64,000 bases of DNA from Aerococcaceae bacterium DSM 111020 (GTDB taxonomy: Bacteria > Bacillota > Bacilli > Lactobacillales > Aerococcaceae). Position numbers and translations under genes: made by a program. This document shows, piece after piece, positions 46,169 to 55,543 of this stretch (positions are counted from its first letter, which is position 1; each line of letters opens with the position of its first letter). The stretch spans positions 169,823-233,822 of the forward strand of contig JACBXP010000001.1 of NCBI GenBank assembly GCA_015863185.1, in the 5' to 3' direction. The notes under the pieces are model-generated. The model did not search any database and was not told the DNA's origin. It worked only from the letters and a program-made list of their open reading frames with translations.

Positions 46169-46804
46169 ATGATAAATGATGACTTTATAGAAGATTGGGA
46201 TATATTTTTAGCACCTTACAATCAAGCTGTGGAAGAAATAAAGTTAAAATTAAAAAATATTCGGTCAGAATATCGTGAACATGGTAAACATACCCCGATT
46301 GAATTTGTGACGGGAAGGGTAAAAACCAAAGAAAGTATTCTTGAAAAAATGGAAACACGCGATATTGCTCCTGAAGATTTGCTAATTGGCGTGCAAGATA
46401 TTGCTGGGATTCGTATTATGTGTCAATTTGTTGAGGATATTTATATTGTGGCTGAACTCATCAAAGACAGAACAGATATGCATGTGATCTTAATCCGGGA
46501 TTATATTAAAAATCATAAACAAAGTGGGTATCGTTCATATCATATGGTCATTGAATATCCAGTGCATCGTGTCCAAGGGATTACCTATGTTATTGTGGAG
46601 ATTCAAATAAGAACATTGGCGATGAATTTCTGGGCGACGATTGACCATTCTTTGAATTATAAATATAGTGGTATGTATCCTGAACATATCTTGACTCGAT
46701 TACAACGTGCCTCTGAGGCTGCTTTTCAATTAGATGAAGAGATGTCTGAGATACGTTCAGAAATTCGTGAAGCGACCTATTATTTTGAGAACCGGCATGA
46801 TTAG
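46169..46804 (+). CDS. relQ: Small alarmone synthetase RelQ (GTP pyrophosphokinase)
   Basis: Makes (p)ppGpp from GTP/GDP and ATP. It is 211 residues, synthetase domain only, without hydrolase, TGS or ACT domains. Family motifs are VTGRVKTKESILEKMETR, GVQDIAGIRIMCQFVEDIY, HKQSGYRSYHMVIEYP and VEIQIRTLAMNFWATIDHSL. ATG 46169 follows TTGGAGG; the open frame upstream to 46091 is rejected. It is the first gene of relQ-nadK-rluD-mgtE, with 15 bases to nadK, the same order as Bacillus yjbM-yjbN-yjbO-mgtE. Confidence 0.95.
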   Translation: MINDDFIEDWDIFLAPYNQAVEEIKLKLKNIRSEYREHGKHTPIEFVTGRVKTKESILEKMETRDIAPEDLLIGVQDIAGIRIMCQFVEDIYIVAELIKDRTDMHVILIRDYIKNHKQSGYRSYHMVIEYPVHRVQGITYVIVEIQIRTLAMNFWATIDHSLNYKYSGMYPEHILTRLQRASEAAFQLDEEMSEIRSEIREATYYFENRHD

Positions 46805-46819
46805 AGAAAGGGGTAGAGG

Positions 46820-47653
46820 ATGAAAACGATTCTTATTGTAGCGAACAATAAACCGAAATCACAAGAGATCGAACAAGCCATCATCGATAAAATTCAGGGC
46901 ACTTCTTTGCGATTAGTCGAAGCAGATCAAACTCCAGACTTTATCATTACCATTGGTGGTGATGGGACCTTATTGTCAGCCTTTCATCAATATCAACGCT
47001 TTATTAATGATTCGCGTTTCATTGGTATTCATACCGGACATTTAGGTTTTTATACGGATTGGCGTCCCAATGAATTAGATATTTTGATGGATGAATTAAT
47101 GCAGACGGATGGGGCGTCCGTGAGTTATCCATTAGTGGAGATTGAATTGACCGATATATACGACCGAAAGACGACTTTACTAGGGTTGAATGAATGTGTG
47201 ATCCGTTCTCAATCGGGTACAATGGTGATTGATGTATTAGTGAAAGATTATTTCTTGGAAACTTTCCGCGGAGACGGGCTCTGTATCTCAACACCTACTG
47301 GGTCAACAGGCTTGAATAAGTCCTTGGGCGGTGCGATTATCCACCCACGAATTGAAGCATTGCAATTAACTGAAATTGCTGGCATTAATAATCGAGTATA
47401 TCGTACGGTGATGTCCCCGATGTTGATTCCAAAAGATGAATGGATTTGTTTAAATATTCAAGATCAGCATAGTAATCCTTTGATTCAGGTTGATCATTTG
47501 TATTTTGATCATATTGCATTAAAGTCCGTTAAAACACGAATTGCTAAAGAATCGATTCACTTTGCACAATTTCGTCATACGCATTTCTGGGATCGGGTGG
47601 AGGATGCGTTCTTGGGGAATAAAAATACACATCAAATAGAGGATTTCTCATGA
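46820..47653 (+). CDS. nadK: NAD kinase
   Basis: Phosphorylates NAD to NADP. The GGDGT motif is seen in ITIGGDGTLLSAF, followed by HTGHLGFYTDW and the catalytic STPTGSTGLNKSLGGAI segment. The 277-residue length is normal for the Gram-positive enzyme. AGAAAGGGGTAGAGG provides the ribosome site. It sits second in the relQ operon. Confidence 0.96.
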   Translation: MKTILIVANNKPKSQEIEQAIIDKIQGTSLRLVEADQTPDFIITIGGDGTLLSAFHQYQRFINDSRFIGIHTGHLGFYTDWRPNELDILMDELMQTDGASVSYPLVEIELTDIYDRKTTLLGLNECVIRSQSGTMVIDVLVKDYFLETFRGDGLCISTPTGSTGLNKSLGGAIIHPRIEALQLTEIAGINNRVYRTVMSPMLIPKDEWICLNIQDQHSNPLIQVDHLYFDHIALKSVKTRIAKESIHFAQFRHTHFWDRVEDAFLGNKNTHQIEDFS

Positions 47654-47662
47654 GGTTCGACG

Positions 47663-48562
47663 ATGCGATTTGATTGGATTGTAACGGAGGAGTCGCCACA
47701 ATTATTGCGCGATTTTATTCGTGAGAAGGCTCTTCCTCGAAAATTTATGTCAGCTGTGAAGTATCATGGTGGCGAAATATTAGTCAATCAACAACCCGTG
47801 ACGGTAAGATATCAATTGGCAGTCGGTGATCAGGTGTCCATTATTCCACCCATTGAAGAAGGTCATGACACGGTAGCCCCTTCTTATAAACCGATTGATA
47901 TTGTCTATGAAGATCGGGATATATTAATCGTCAATAAGCCCAGTGGGGTTGTCTCTATTCCCTCTGTGAGAGCACCTGATACGTCGATGGCTAATCGGAT
48001 TAAAGGGTATTATGTCTCGCAGAATTATGCCGATCAAGTGATACACATAGTAACCCGTTTAGACCGCGATACCAGTGGCTTAATGTTGATTGCCAAACAC
48101 CGCTTAGCACATGCTTTCTTTGATCGTTTGTTGCAACAAAATGCTTTAGTGAAGCGGTATCTAGCGATTAGTTCGAAGCGAGAGTGGCCGACAGATCATG
48201 GCATGATTGAAGCCCCAATCGCTAGACACCCGGAATCAATTATTCAGCGTATTGCCGATCCATCTGGTCAACCTGCTAAAACAGAATATTGGGTCAGCCA
48301 ACAATATGCCGAAGGTAGTGTATTGGCTTTACAATTACATACTGGACGGACACATCAGATTCGCGTCCATTTAATGAGTATCGGTGGCAGTCTTGTGGGC
48401 GATACATTATATGGACCGACAGAACAACCACTCAAACGTCAAGCACTGCATTGTCATCAGTTAATTTTTTCACATCCATTCACCCATCAACGGATGATTG
48501 TTACCCAATCAATGCCTAACGATATGCTAGAATGGTGTCACACAAATCAAGGAGGTAAATAA
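47663..48562 (+). CDS. RluA-family pseudouridine synthase
   Basis: RNA pseudouridine synthase of the RluA/RluD family, 299 residues. The N-terminal S4-like part (FMSAVKYHGGEILVNQQPV) is followed by the catalytic RLDRDTSGLMLIAK, whose Asp is the nucleophile, and the C-terminal LHTGRTHQIRVHL. Its Bacillus counterpart in this position is yjbO (an RluD paralogue). The exact RNA target cannot be told from sequence. It begins 9 bases after nadK and abuts mgtE with no gap. Confidence 0.93.
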   Translation: MRFDWIVTEESPQLLRDFIREKALPRKFMSAVKYHGGEILVNQQPVTVRYQLAVGDQVSIIPPIEEGHDTVAPSYKPIDIVYEDRDILIVNKPSGVVSIPSVRAPDTSMANRIKGYYVSQNYADQVIHIVTRLDRDTSGLMLIAKHRLAHAFFDRLLQQNALVKRYLAISSKREWPTDHGMIEAPIARHPESIIQRIADPSGQPAKTEYWVSQQYAEGSVLALQLHTGRTHQIRVHLMSIGGSLVGDTLYGPTEQPLKRQALHCHQLIFSHPFTHQRMIVTQSMPNDMLEWCHTNQGGK

Positions 48563-49924
48563 ATGGAACTTTTTGACCGCACAATTGAACAACATACCCA
48601 AAATATCGAGGCATTATTAAAAAGCAATCGCATGGCACAATTTCGAACAGAATTTTTAGCTTTGCATAATTATGATCAAGCACAAGTCTTTCATGGTTTA
48701 GATGAGGAAGCCCGCATTAAAATGTATCAGTATCTATCGCCATCGGAATTAGCGGACATCTTCGATATGCTAGAGTCCCAAGACGAACGGGTGGATGCGT
48801 ATTTTGAAGAAATGGAAAATCTATATGGTGCGAGTGTCCTCGCCAATATGTATCCCGATAATGCCGTCGATGTTCTCAATGACTTGAAGGACCGCCAACA
48901 AGTACAAATTTATATGCAATTAATGCCCGCTGAAAGTGCCCGGGAAATTAGTCAATTGATTAATTATTTAGACTATACAGCCGGGGCTATTATGACACCG
49001 GAATATATCTCGATTCACCGTGATATTACGCTAGGAGAAGCCTATAAAGAATTGCGCCGTGAAGCGGGTAAAGCGGAGAGTATTTATTATGTGTATGTTA
49101 TTGATGACAATCACCGCTTGTGTGGTGTCGTCTCGTTAAGGGAATTAATTATTAATCGCGAAGATAAATTAGTTGCCGATATTATGAATGAGAATATCAT
49201 TGCGGTCGGAGTTAATGATGACCAAGAAGAAGTTGCTAAAATGGTCCAAGACTATGACTTACTTGCTCTGCCTGTTGTAGGATTCGATCAGGAACTCTTA
49301 GGAATCATTACCGTTGACGATGTCATTGACGTAATCCAAGAAGAGAATGTGAGTGACTATTCTGGATTGGCAGCGGTTGACGTGTCGGAATTACATGAGA
49401 CACCTGTTTCCGCTTCAAAAAGTCGGTTGCCTTGGCTGATTACTTTATTATTCTTAGGGCTTGGAACCTCAACTTTAATTGGTCAATATCAAGGTTTAAT
49501 TGAATCAGCGAGTATTTTATCGGCCTTTGTGACGTTGATTACAGGGACGGCTGGGAATGCCGGAACGCAATCGCTAGCAGTAGCTGTTCGCAAATTAACC
49601 CATAAAACGGAAGAAGATAGTTTACTGAAATCATTTATGTTTGAATTATTAACAGGAATCTTCACCGGGTTAATTGTAGGGCTTGCGGTTGTACTTCTGG
49701 TCTATGTTTGGAAGAAAAATCTAGTTCTTGGCTTAATAATAGGAGTCGCCATGATGATGGCTATTACCGTTGCCAATCTAGCCGGGGCGCTGATTCCTAA
49801 ATTAATGGAAAAATTAGGTTTCGATCCTGCCGTGGCGAGTGGTCCTTTTATTACGACTTTGAGTGACTTAACGTCTGTTTTTATTTATTTTTCCATTGCG
49901 TCGCTCTTTATGGGATATCTCTGA
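48563..49924 (+). CDS. mgtE: Magnesium transporter MgtE (operon copy)
   Basis: A 453-residue Mg2+ channel with the same domain order as the copy at 30.8 kb: the helical N domain (to about 135), the CBS pair with MTPEYISIHRDITLGEAY and LLALPVVGFDQELLGIITVDD, and five helices with TGTAGNAGTQSLAV and DPAVASGPFITTLSD. GGAGG precedes the ATG. There is no M-box in front, so its expression follows the relQ operon. The two copies are clear paralogues. Confidence 0.95.
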   Translation: MELFDRTIEQHTQNIEALLKSNRMAQFRTEFLALHNYDQAQVFHGLDEEARIKMYQYLSPSELADIFDMLESQDERVDAYFEEMENLYGASVLANMYPDNAVDVLNDLKDRQQVQIYMQLMPAESAREISQLINYLDYTAGAIMTPEYISIHRDITLGEAYKELRREAGKAESIYYVYVIDDNHRLCGVVSLRELIINREDKLVADIMNENIIAVGVNDDQEEVAKMVQDYDLLALPVVGFDQELLGIITVDDVIDVIQEENVSDYSGLAAVDVSELHETPVSASKSRLPWLITLLFLGLGTSTLIGQYQGLIESASILSAFVTLITGTAGNAGTQSLAVAVRKLTHKTEEDSLLKSFMFELLTGIFTGLIVGLAVVLLVYVWKKNLVLGLIIGVAMMMAITVANLAGALIPKLMEKLGFDPAVASGPFITTLSDLTSVFIYFSIASLFMGYL

Positions 49925-50074
49925 TAGAAGCCATGCTATTCTTGTCAGCGCTTGATCTATCGCTATTTGAGGGAAGTGCTGATAGGAAGAGAATCGTTCT
50001 CAACTAAGACATCTTATCGCAATTACCTATTGAAATGATCTCTTGGATTGTGGGAGGGAAAATATTGAAAGTTA

Positions 50075-50104
50075 AAAGCTCAGAGAGTTTATTCTCTGAG
50101 CTTT
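50075..50104. terminator. Terminator-like hairpin downstream of mgtE
   Basis: AAAGCTCAGAGA, a 6-base loop and TCTCTGAGCTTT form a perfect 12-bp stem about 150 bases after the mgtE stop. The T tract is weak. It may serve both the relQ operon and the convergent GNAT gene. Confidence 0.6.
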
Positions 50105-50177
50105 CGTCATGGAATATTCACTGCATAGACTAAGATGCTGAATTGAATGATGTCTTTTATTGAGAGGGATAATCAGT

Positions 50178-50621
50178 TTAATATTTTGCGATGTGCTTCA
50201 CCATATCATGATGCGGAATGCCCGCTTCCAAATAGCCGTCTGAATCGACTAAATCATAACCAAGCGACTGATAGAAAGGGATAACGGGATCTTGAGCGGA
50301 TAAAATGAATTGTTGATAATGATTGTTTTTCGCCCAAACTTCAATTGCATCCATCAGAGTGCGACCGGCACCTGTTCGGCGTTGTGCCCCAACGACTGCG
50401 AAGCGTTGGATTTTTAAAGTTTGTTTATTAATGGGAAGCAGACGTGCGGTAGCGATGGGGGTATGATCTAGATAGCCTACCCAATGATAGCACTGAGCGT
50501 CTAAGTCATCGAGTTCGATAGCGGCATCTATCTGTTGTTCGTCAATAAATACTTGTTGGCGGATGCGTAATGCATCTTCATAAACGGGAGCGTTATTTCC
50601 TTTGGTCCATTGAAATTCCAT
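50178..50621 (-). CDS. GNAT family N-acetyltransferase
   Basis: A 147-residue acetyl-CoA-dependent acyltransferase of the ElaA-like branch. The start EDALRIRQQVFIDEQQID is the ElaA/GNAT signature, and QRFAVVGAQRRTGAGRTLMD contains the R/Q-x-x-G-x-G/A CoA loop. The C-terminal YQSLGYDLVDSDGYLEAGIPHHDMV is also typical. ATG 50621 is chosen since GGAGG lies 5 bases upstream; the frame runs to a TTG at 50633. The substrate is unknown. Confidence 0.88.
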   Translation of the reverse strand: MEFQWTKGNNAPVYEDALRIRQQVFIDEQQIDAAIELDDLDAQCYHWVGYLDHTPIATARLLPINKQTLKIQRFAVVGAQRRTGAGRTLMDAIEVWAKNNHYQQFILSAQDPVIPFYQSLGYDLVDSDGYLEAGIPHHDMVKHIAKY

Positions 50622-50785
50622 CATTTCCTCCAATATACAGAACTAATTTTTTATAGCGATTGAATGTCATTTTAACAGAATATGCTGACGGACTGTGAAT
50701 TATTTTTATCGAAATGTTGAGAATAAGATGAATATTGTGAATAAATTTGGTAAGATAAGTAAACGGGAAAGAGAGGAGTCTTCAC

Positions 50786-51463
50786 ATGGATAAGTCAGAG
50801 CAATTGTCATTAAGCTTGTTCGGTTATAATCGCAATCAAGTCGATACATTGATTGAACAACAAAATCAAAAAATGACCGATTTAGAAAAGCAAATACAGT
50901 CTATCACAGAACAATTAGAGAATACACAACAAGCACTGGCACATTATGAAGAAATTGAGCAAGCATTAACAGAGGGAATCGTCGATGCTAGGGTCAAAGG
51001 TCAAGAGATTGTGGAATTGTCGGAAGATCAAGCGAAACAATTACTCGATGCGACAAATGAACAAGTCACACAGTACAAAGAAGAATTTGTCTTTCATAGT
51101 CGCGAATTAATGACCAATGGAAGTCAATTGCGCGAAGAATTAAATGAAATGAAATCAAAAATGCAATTGATTATCGATTCGTATCAAGAATTATTGGATG
51201 GGACAGATTTCGATTCACTCTATCCAGAGAAGCAAGTGGATCGCTTAATGCATCAAGTAGAAGCTTATGAATCCGACGATGTGCATCAAACCAATAGACA
51301 AGCCCCACCAACAGAGCCTCAACTATCAGATGACGAGAAAGAAGAATTGACTAAATTAATTAATGATGTCATCTCAAATGAAGAGGGTGCTGGTAAAGAT
51401 ACTTCAACAAAATCACCTAAGAAAGATAATTTGGTAGATTTCACAACGATTATCCGCCCATAA
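50786..51463 (+). CDS. DivIVA-domain coiled-coil protein
   Basis: A 225-residue protein. The N-terminus LFGYNRNQVDTLIEQQNQK matches the DivIVA/GpsB membrane-binding and dimerisation motif. A long coiled coil (about 27-65 and 85-135) and an acidic, disordered tail follow, ending in NLVDFTTIIRP. Proteins of this type sit at division sites or poles and tether cell-wall proteins. The gene is alone, between a divergent GNAT gene and prfC, with its own terminator. The cell-division role is inferred from the N-terminal motif. Confidence 0.75.
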   Translation: MDKSEQLSLSLFGYNRNQVDTLIEQQNQKMTDLEKQIQSITEQLENTQQALAHYEEIEQALTEGIVDARVKGQEIVELSEDQAKQLLDATNEQVTQYKEEFVFHSRELMTNGSQLREELNEMKSKMQLIIDSYQELLDGTDFDSLYPEKQVDRLMHQVEAYESDDVHQTNRQAPPTEPQLSDDEKEELTKLINDVISNEEGAGKDTSTKSPKKDNLVDFTTIIRP

Positions 51464-51475
51464 TGAACAATTATT

Positions 51476-51503
51476 AAGAACAACTTAATGATTGTTCTTT
51501 TTT
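51476..51503 (+). terminator. Terminator after the DivIVA-like gene
   Basis: AAGAACAA, an 8-base loop, TTGTTCTT, then more T. Confidence 0.8.
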
Positions 51504-51523
51504 TAAGTTAAGAAAGGAAAAGT

Positions 51524-53107
51524 ATGTCAAAAGAATTACAACAAGAAACTGAAAAACGCCGCACCTTTGCGATTATTTCCCATCCGGATGCTGGGAAGAC
51601 AACGATTACCGAACAATTTCTATTGTTCAGTGGGGCCATTCGTGAAGCGGGAACGGTTAAAGCAAAAGGTAAAAAATCCAAGAAATTTGCGAAATCTGAC
51701 TGGATGGATATCGAGAAACAGCGGGGGATTTCGGTGACGAGTTCCGTAATGCAAGTGGATTATGATGGATTCCAGGTGAATATTCTAGATACTCCCGGAC
51801 ATGAGGATTTCTCTGAGGATACGTATCGTACCTTGATGGCGGTTGATGCTGCGGTCATGGTTGTCGATTCTGGGAAAGGGATTGAGCCACAGACGAAACG
51901 TTTATTTGAAGTCGTCAGTCACCGTGGGATTCCTGTCTTTACCTTTATGAACAAATTGGACCGTGATGGCCGAGAACCCTTAGATTTGGTAGCTGAATTG
52001 GAAGAAGTGTTAGGTATTGATGCTTATCCGATGAATTGGCCGATGGGGATGGGCAAAAATTTACTAGGACTCTATGATTTATACAATCAACGAGTGGAAT
52101 TACGTAATCCAGAAGATGATGAAGAAAGTGACTTTCTCCCCCTCACGGAAGATGGCGAAGTAGAGGGTGATTATGCCTTCAAGGAATCAACGATTTATAC
52201 GCAAGCGATGGAGGATGCGCAACTACTTCATGAAGCGGGGAATGAATTTGATTTAGAGAAGATTCAAACGGGTAAATTAACCCCGGTGTTTTTTGGTTCC
52301 GCATTGACAGGTTTTGGGGTGCAGACATTTTTTGATGCCTTTGTTGATTTAGCTCCGGCACCGAGTGCAATGACGGATGCTAATGGCGTCGAGGTTGAAC
52401 CAACAGATGAACAATTTACCGGATTTATTTTCAAGATTCAAGCGAATATGAATCCAGCGCATCGTGACCGCATTGCTTTTATTCGAATTGTGTCTGGCGA
52501 ATTCGAAAAGGGTATCAATGTGACGCTCGAGAGAACAGGAAAGACCTTACGTTTGGCACATACGACACAATTTATGGCGGATAGTCGAGCCGAAGTGGAA
52601 TCTGCTTATGCCGGAGATATTATCGGTCTGTATGATACAGGGAATTTACAAATTGGCGATACCATCTATTCAGATAAACGAAAAGTAAAATTTCCTGAAC
52701 TGCCTCAATTTACGCCAGAACTCTTTATGCGCGTGGCACCAAAAAATGTCATGAAACAAAAGTCCTTCCATAAAGGGATGCAACAATTGATTCAAGAAGG
52801 AGCCATCCAATTATATAAGACATACCATACCGAAGAATACATTATTGGGGCTGTGGGACATCTACAATTCGAAGTGTTTCAGTACCGTTTGCTTCATGAA
52901 TACAATGCAGAAGTGGAAATGACACCTATGGGGTCAAAAATTGCCCGTTGGATTGATCCAGACGATTTGAATCCGAATATGTCTTCGAGTCGTAATTTAT
53001 TGGTGAAGGATCGTTATGATCAGCCGGTATTTCTATTTGAGAATGCATTTGCTGAAAATTGGTTCAAAGACAAGTACCCGGATGTTAAATTGACATCATT
53101 ATTGTAA
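51524..53107 (+). CDS. prfC: Peptide chain release factor 3
   Basis: GTPase that recycles RF1 and RF2 after termination. GTP-binding motifs are SHPDAGKTT (about 19-27), [14 protein letters not shown] and NKLDRDG, and domains II and III follow. At 527 residues it is RF3 length, not EF-G. AAGAAAGGAA precedes the ATG. It is probably monocistronic; a weak AAAAGAAG/CTTCTTTT hairpin follows at 53151-53172. Confidence 0.96.
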   Translation: MSKELQQETEKRRTFAIISHPDAGKTTITEQFLLFSGAIREAGTVKAKGKKSKKFAKSDWMDIEKQRGISVTSSVMQVDYDGFQVNILDTPGHEDFSEDTYRTLMAVDAAVMVVDSGKGIEPQTKRLFEVVSHRGIPVFTFMNKLDRDGREPLDLVAELEEVLGIDAYPMNWPMGMGKNLLGLYDLYNQRVELRNPEDDEESDFLPLTEDGEVEGDYAFKESTIYTQAMEDAQLLHEAGNEFDLEKIQTGKLTPVFFGSALTGFGVQTFFDAFVDLAPAPSAMTDANGVEVEPTDEQFTGFIFKIQANMNPAHRDRIAFIRIVSGEFEKGINVTLERTGKTLRLAHTTQFMADSRAEVESAYAGDIIGLYDTGNLQIGDTIYSDKRKVKFPELPQFTPELFMRVAPKNVMKQKSFHKGMQQLIQEGAIQLYKTYHTEEYIIGAVGHLQFEVFQYRLLHEYNAEVEMTPMGSKIARWIDPDDLNPNMSSSRNLLVKDRYDQPVFLFENAFAENWFKDKYPDVKLTSLL

Positions 53108-53150
53108 TTTGTTCTGCTCAATAATACCTTAAATAGGGGATTATCAATAA

Positions 53151-53172
53151 AAAAGAAGGATTATCTTCTTTT
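53151..53172 (+). terminator. Weak terminator-like hairpin after prfC
   Basis: AAAAGAAG, a 6-base loop and CTTCTTTT. The stem is AT-rich, so termination strength is uncertain. Confidence 0.4.
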
Positions 53173-53185
53173 AAGTTTAAAGTGC

Positions 53186-53214
53186 TTTCATTTTCAAACG
53201 TTTTTCGCTATAAT
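53186..53214 (+). promoter_or_regulatory. ptsHI promoter
   Basis: TATAAT at 53209-53214, with the weak -35 TTTCAT 17 bases upstream, about 93 bases before ptsH. Confidence 0.55.
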
Positions 53215-53237
53215 AGGTTTAAGTCTGATAAGACGAA

Positions 53238-53262
53238 AGTATTTATATTTTTTATAAATACT
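53238..53262 (+). promoter_or_regulatory. Perfect hairpin in the ptsH leader
   Basis: AGTATTTATA and TATAAATACT pair perfectly around a 5-base T loop, between the promoter and the ribosome site. There is no U tract after it, so a stability or translational role is more likely than termination. Confidence 0.5.
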
Positions 53263-53306
53263 CTTGGAATATTGTTGTATAAAAATAGATAAGGGGAGTG
53301 TCCATA

Positions 53307-53573
53307 ATGGAGAAAAAAGATTTCAATATCACAGCAGAAACAGGTATTCACGCGCGCCCAGCTACTTTATTAGTACAAGCGGCAAGTAAATTTGGTTCAG
53401 ATATCAATTTAGAATACAAGGGAAAATCTGTAAACCTTAAATCAATCATGGGCGTTATGTCTTTAGGTGTAGGTCAAGGAGCGGACGTGACTATTACAGC
53501 CGAAGGTGACGACGAGAAAGAAGCGATGGCAGCAATCGAAGAAACAATGAAAAAAGAAGGATTGTCTGAATAA
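53307..53573 (+). CDS. ptsH: Phosphocarrier protein HPr
   Basis: The 88-residue phosphocarrier of the sugar PTS. The EI-dependent site is His in [11 protein letters not shown] (His15 class), and the regulatory Ser for HPr kinase lies in [12 protein letters not shown] (Ser46 class), so both energy-coupling and carbon-catabolite-control roles are intact. ATG 53307 follows AAGGGGAG; the frame starts at GTG 53298. Its stop overlaps the ptsI ATG by one base. Confidence 0.97.
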   Translation: MEKKDFNITAETGIHARPATLLVQAASKFGSDINLEYKGKSVNLKSIMGVMSLGVGQGADVTITAEGDDEKEAMAAIEETMKKEGLSE

Positions 53574-55303
53574 TGCCAATCACTAAAATGACTGGAATTG
53601 CCGCTAGTGATGGAATTGCCATTGCGCCAGTCTATCTTTTAGCTGAACCAGATCTATCTTTTGAGACAAAACAAGTCGAGGATGTCACTGCAGAAGTAGC
53701 ACGCGTTGACTTAGCGGTAACACAAGCAACAGCTGAAATCACAGCTATTCGTAATACGGCAGCGGAATCTTTAGGTGAAGAGGAAGCGCAAGTATTTGAT
53801 GCACATCTGATGTTTTTATCGGATCCTGAATTTGTGGGTCAAGTCAAAACGAAGATTGAAGATGAGAAAATTAATGCTGAAGCAGCGTTAAAAGAAGTCT
53901 CTGATATGTTCGTGATGATGTTTTCTTCAATGGAAGACAATCCATATATGCAAGAAAGAGCGGCCGATGTTCGAGACGTTTCCGAACGGATGATGGCTGT
54001 TTTACTAGGTGTTAAATTACCAAGCCCAGCAACAATCAATGAAGAAGTGATTGTTGTAGCGCATGACTTGACACCAAGTGATACGGCACAGCTGAACAAA
54101 CAATTTGTTAAAGCATTTGTGACAAATATTGGTGGACGGACATCACATTCAGCAATTATGGCGCGTTCATTAGAAATCCCAGCAATTGTTGGGACAGGCT
54201 CAATCTTGGACAGTGTTGCTGATGGTCAAGTGATTATCGTCGATGCTTTAGAAGGCGAAATCATTACCAATCCAACACCGGAAGACATTGAGACTTATAA
54301 TGAAAAAGCATTAGCTTATGAACAGCAAAAGGCTGAATGGGCTAAATTGGTCGATGCAGAGACAGTTACCAAAGATGGTCATCATGTTGAATTAGCTGCC
54401 AATATCGGTACACCAAAAGATGCCGAAGGTGCGGTAAATAATGGTGCTGAAGGAATTGGTTTGTATCGTACAGAATTCCTTTATATGGACTCTGCTGACT
54501 TCCCAACGGAAGATGAGCAATATGAAGCATATAAAGCTGTTCTTGAAGCGATGGAAGGTAAACCTGTCGTTGTTCGGACGATGGATATTGGTGGAGATAA
54601 GGAATTATCTTATCTAGATTTACCTGAAGAAATGAATCCATTCTTAGGTTATCGTGCGATTCGTATTTCATTGGATCAACAAGACATGTTTAAAACACAA
54701 CTACGTGCTTTATTACGTGCCTCTGTTCATGGTGCTTTACGCATTATGTTCCCAATGATAGCGACTTTACCAGAATTCCGTGAAGCCAAAGAAATCTTAT
54801 TAGAAGTGAAAAATGAATTATTAGCAGAAGGTATTGCTGTATCCGATGATATTCAAGTCGGAATTATGGTTGAAATTCCTGCTGCTGCGGTGTTGGCGGA
54901 TCAATTTGCGAAGGAAGTTGATTTCTTCTCGATTGGAACCAATGACTTAATTCAATATTCAATGGCTGCTGACCGAATGAATGAACGTGTTTCATACTTG
55001 TATCAACCATATAATCCTTCAATCTTACGTCTTATCAAGAATGTAATTGATGCGGCGCATGCTGAAGGTAAGTGGACAGGTATGTGTGGAGAGATGGCAG
55101 GCGATCAAATCGCAGCGCCAATCTTGCTAGGTTTAGGCTTAGACGAGTTCTCTATGAGTGCATCAAGTGTCTTAAAAACACGGAGTTTATTCAGCAAATT
55201 GAATAAATCGGAAATGGAAGCCTTAGCAGATGTCGCGTTAAATCAATGTACAACGAATGAAGAAGTTGTCGCATTGGTTGCCCAAGCAACGGCTGATCTT
55301 TAA
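53573..55303 (+). CDS. ptsI: PTS enzyme I
   Basis: PEP-protein phosphotransferase of 576 residues that phosphorylates HPr. The phosphorylated His lies in [18 protein letters not shown]. The PEP-binding domain has [27 protein letters not shown] and the Cys-containing GMCGEMAGD. It starts within the ptsH stop, so the two are co-translated. A terminator follows at 55331. Confidence 0.98.
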   Translation: MPITKMTGIAASDGIAIAPVYLLAEPDLSFETKQVEDVTAEVARVDLAVTQATAEITAIRNTAAESLGEEEAQVFDAHLMFLSDPEFVGQVKTKIEDEKINAEAALKEVSDMFVMMFSSMEDNPYMQERAADVRDVSERMMAVLLGVKLPSPATINEEVIVVAHDLTPSDTAQLNKQFVKAFVTNIGGRTSHSAIMARSLEIPAIVGTGSILDSVADGQVIIVDALEGEIITNPTPEDIETYNEKALAYEQQKAEWAKLVDAETVTKDGHHVELAANIGTPKDAEGAVNNGAEGIGLYRTEFLYMDSADFPTEDEQYEAYKAVLEAMEGKPVVVRTMDIGGDKELSYLDLPEEMNPFLGYRAIRISLDQQDMFKTQLRALLRASVHGALRIMFPMIATLPEFREAKEILLEVKNELLAEGIAVSDDIQVGIMVEIPAAAVLADQFAKEVDFFSIGTNDLIQYSMAADRMNERVSYLYQPYNPSILRLIKNVIDAAHAEGKWTGMCGEMAGDQIAAPILLGLGLDEFSMSASSVLKTRSLFSKLNKSEMEALADVALNQCTTNEEVVALVAQATADL

Positions 55304-55330
55304 TCATTAATCGAAAAGATTTATTTATTA

Positions 55331-55364
55331 AAAAAGACCTGGATGTTTGACATTCAGGTCTTTT
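55331..55364 (+). terminator. ptsHI terminator
   Basis: AAAAAGACCTG with an ATG/CAT inner pair and CAGGTCTTTT, then CATTTT. Confidence 0.85.
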
Positions 55365-55543
55365 CATTTTGATTGAGAGAATATATTTTAAAGGCTCTGA
55401 TTGTTTTTACAAGTATTTTGATGAATGAATATCATCACGAACTGAACAAAGCCTGATATTTTTCATGGAATCTCCACAATTATTTGGTAAACTGAATAAA
55501 CAAATCAGTAGAATACATTGCTGAAACTATGGGAGGTGTGGCT

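Noticed and set aside
53192..53206. Possible catabolite-responsive element (TTTCAAACGTTTTT) at the ptsHI promoter
   Set aside because: The centre AAACGTTT is cre-like, but about four of the fourteen consensus positions mismatch, including both ends. Too weak to call.
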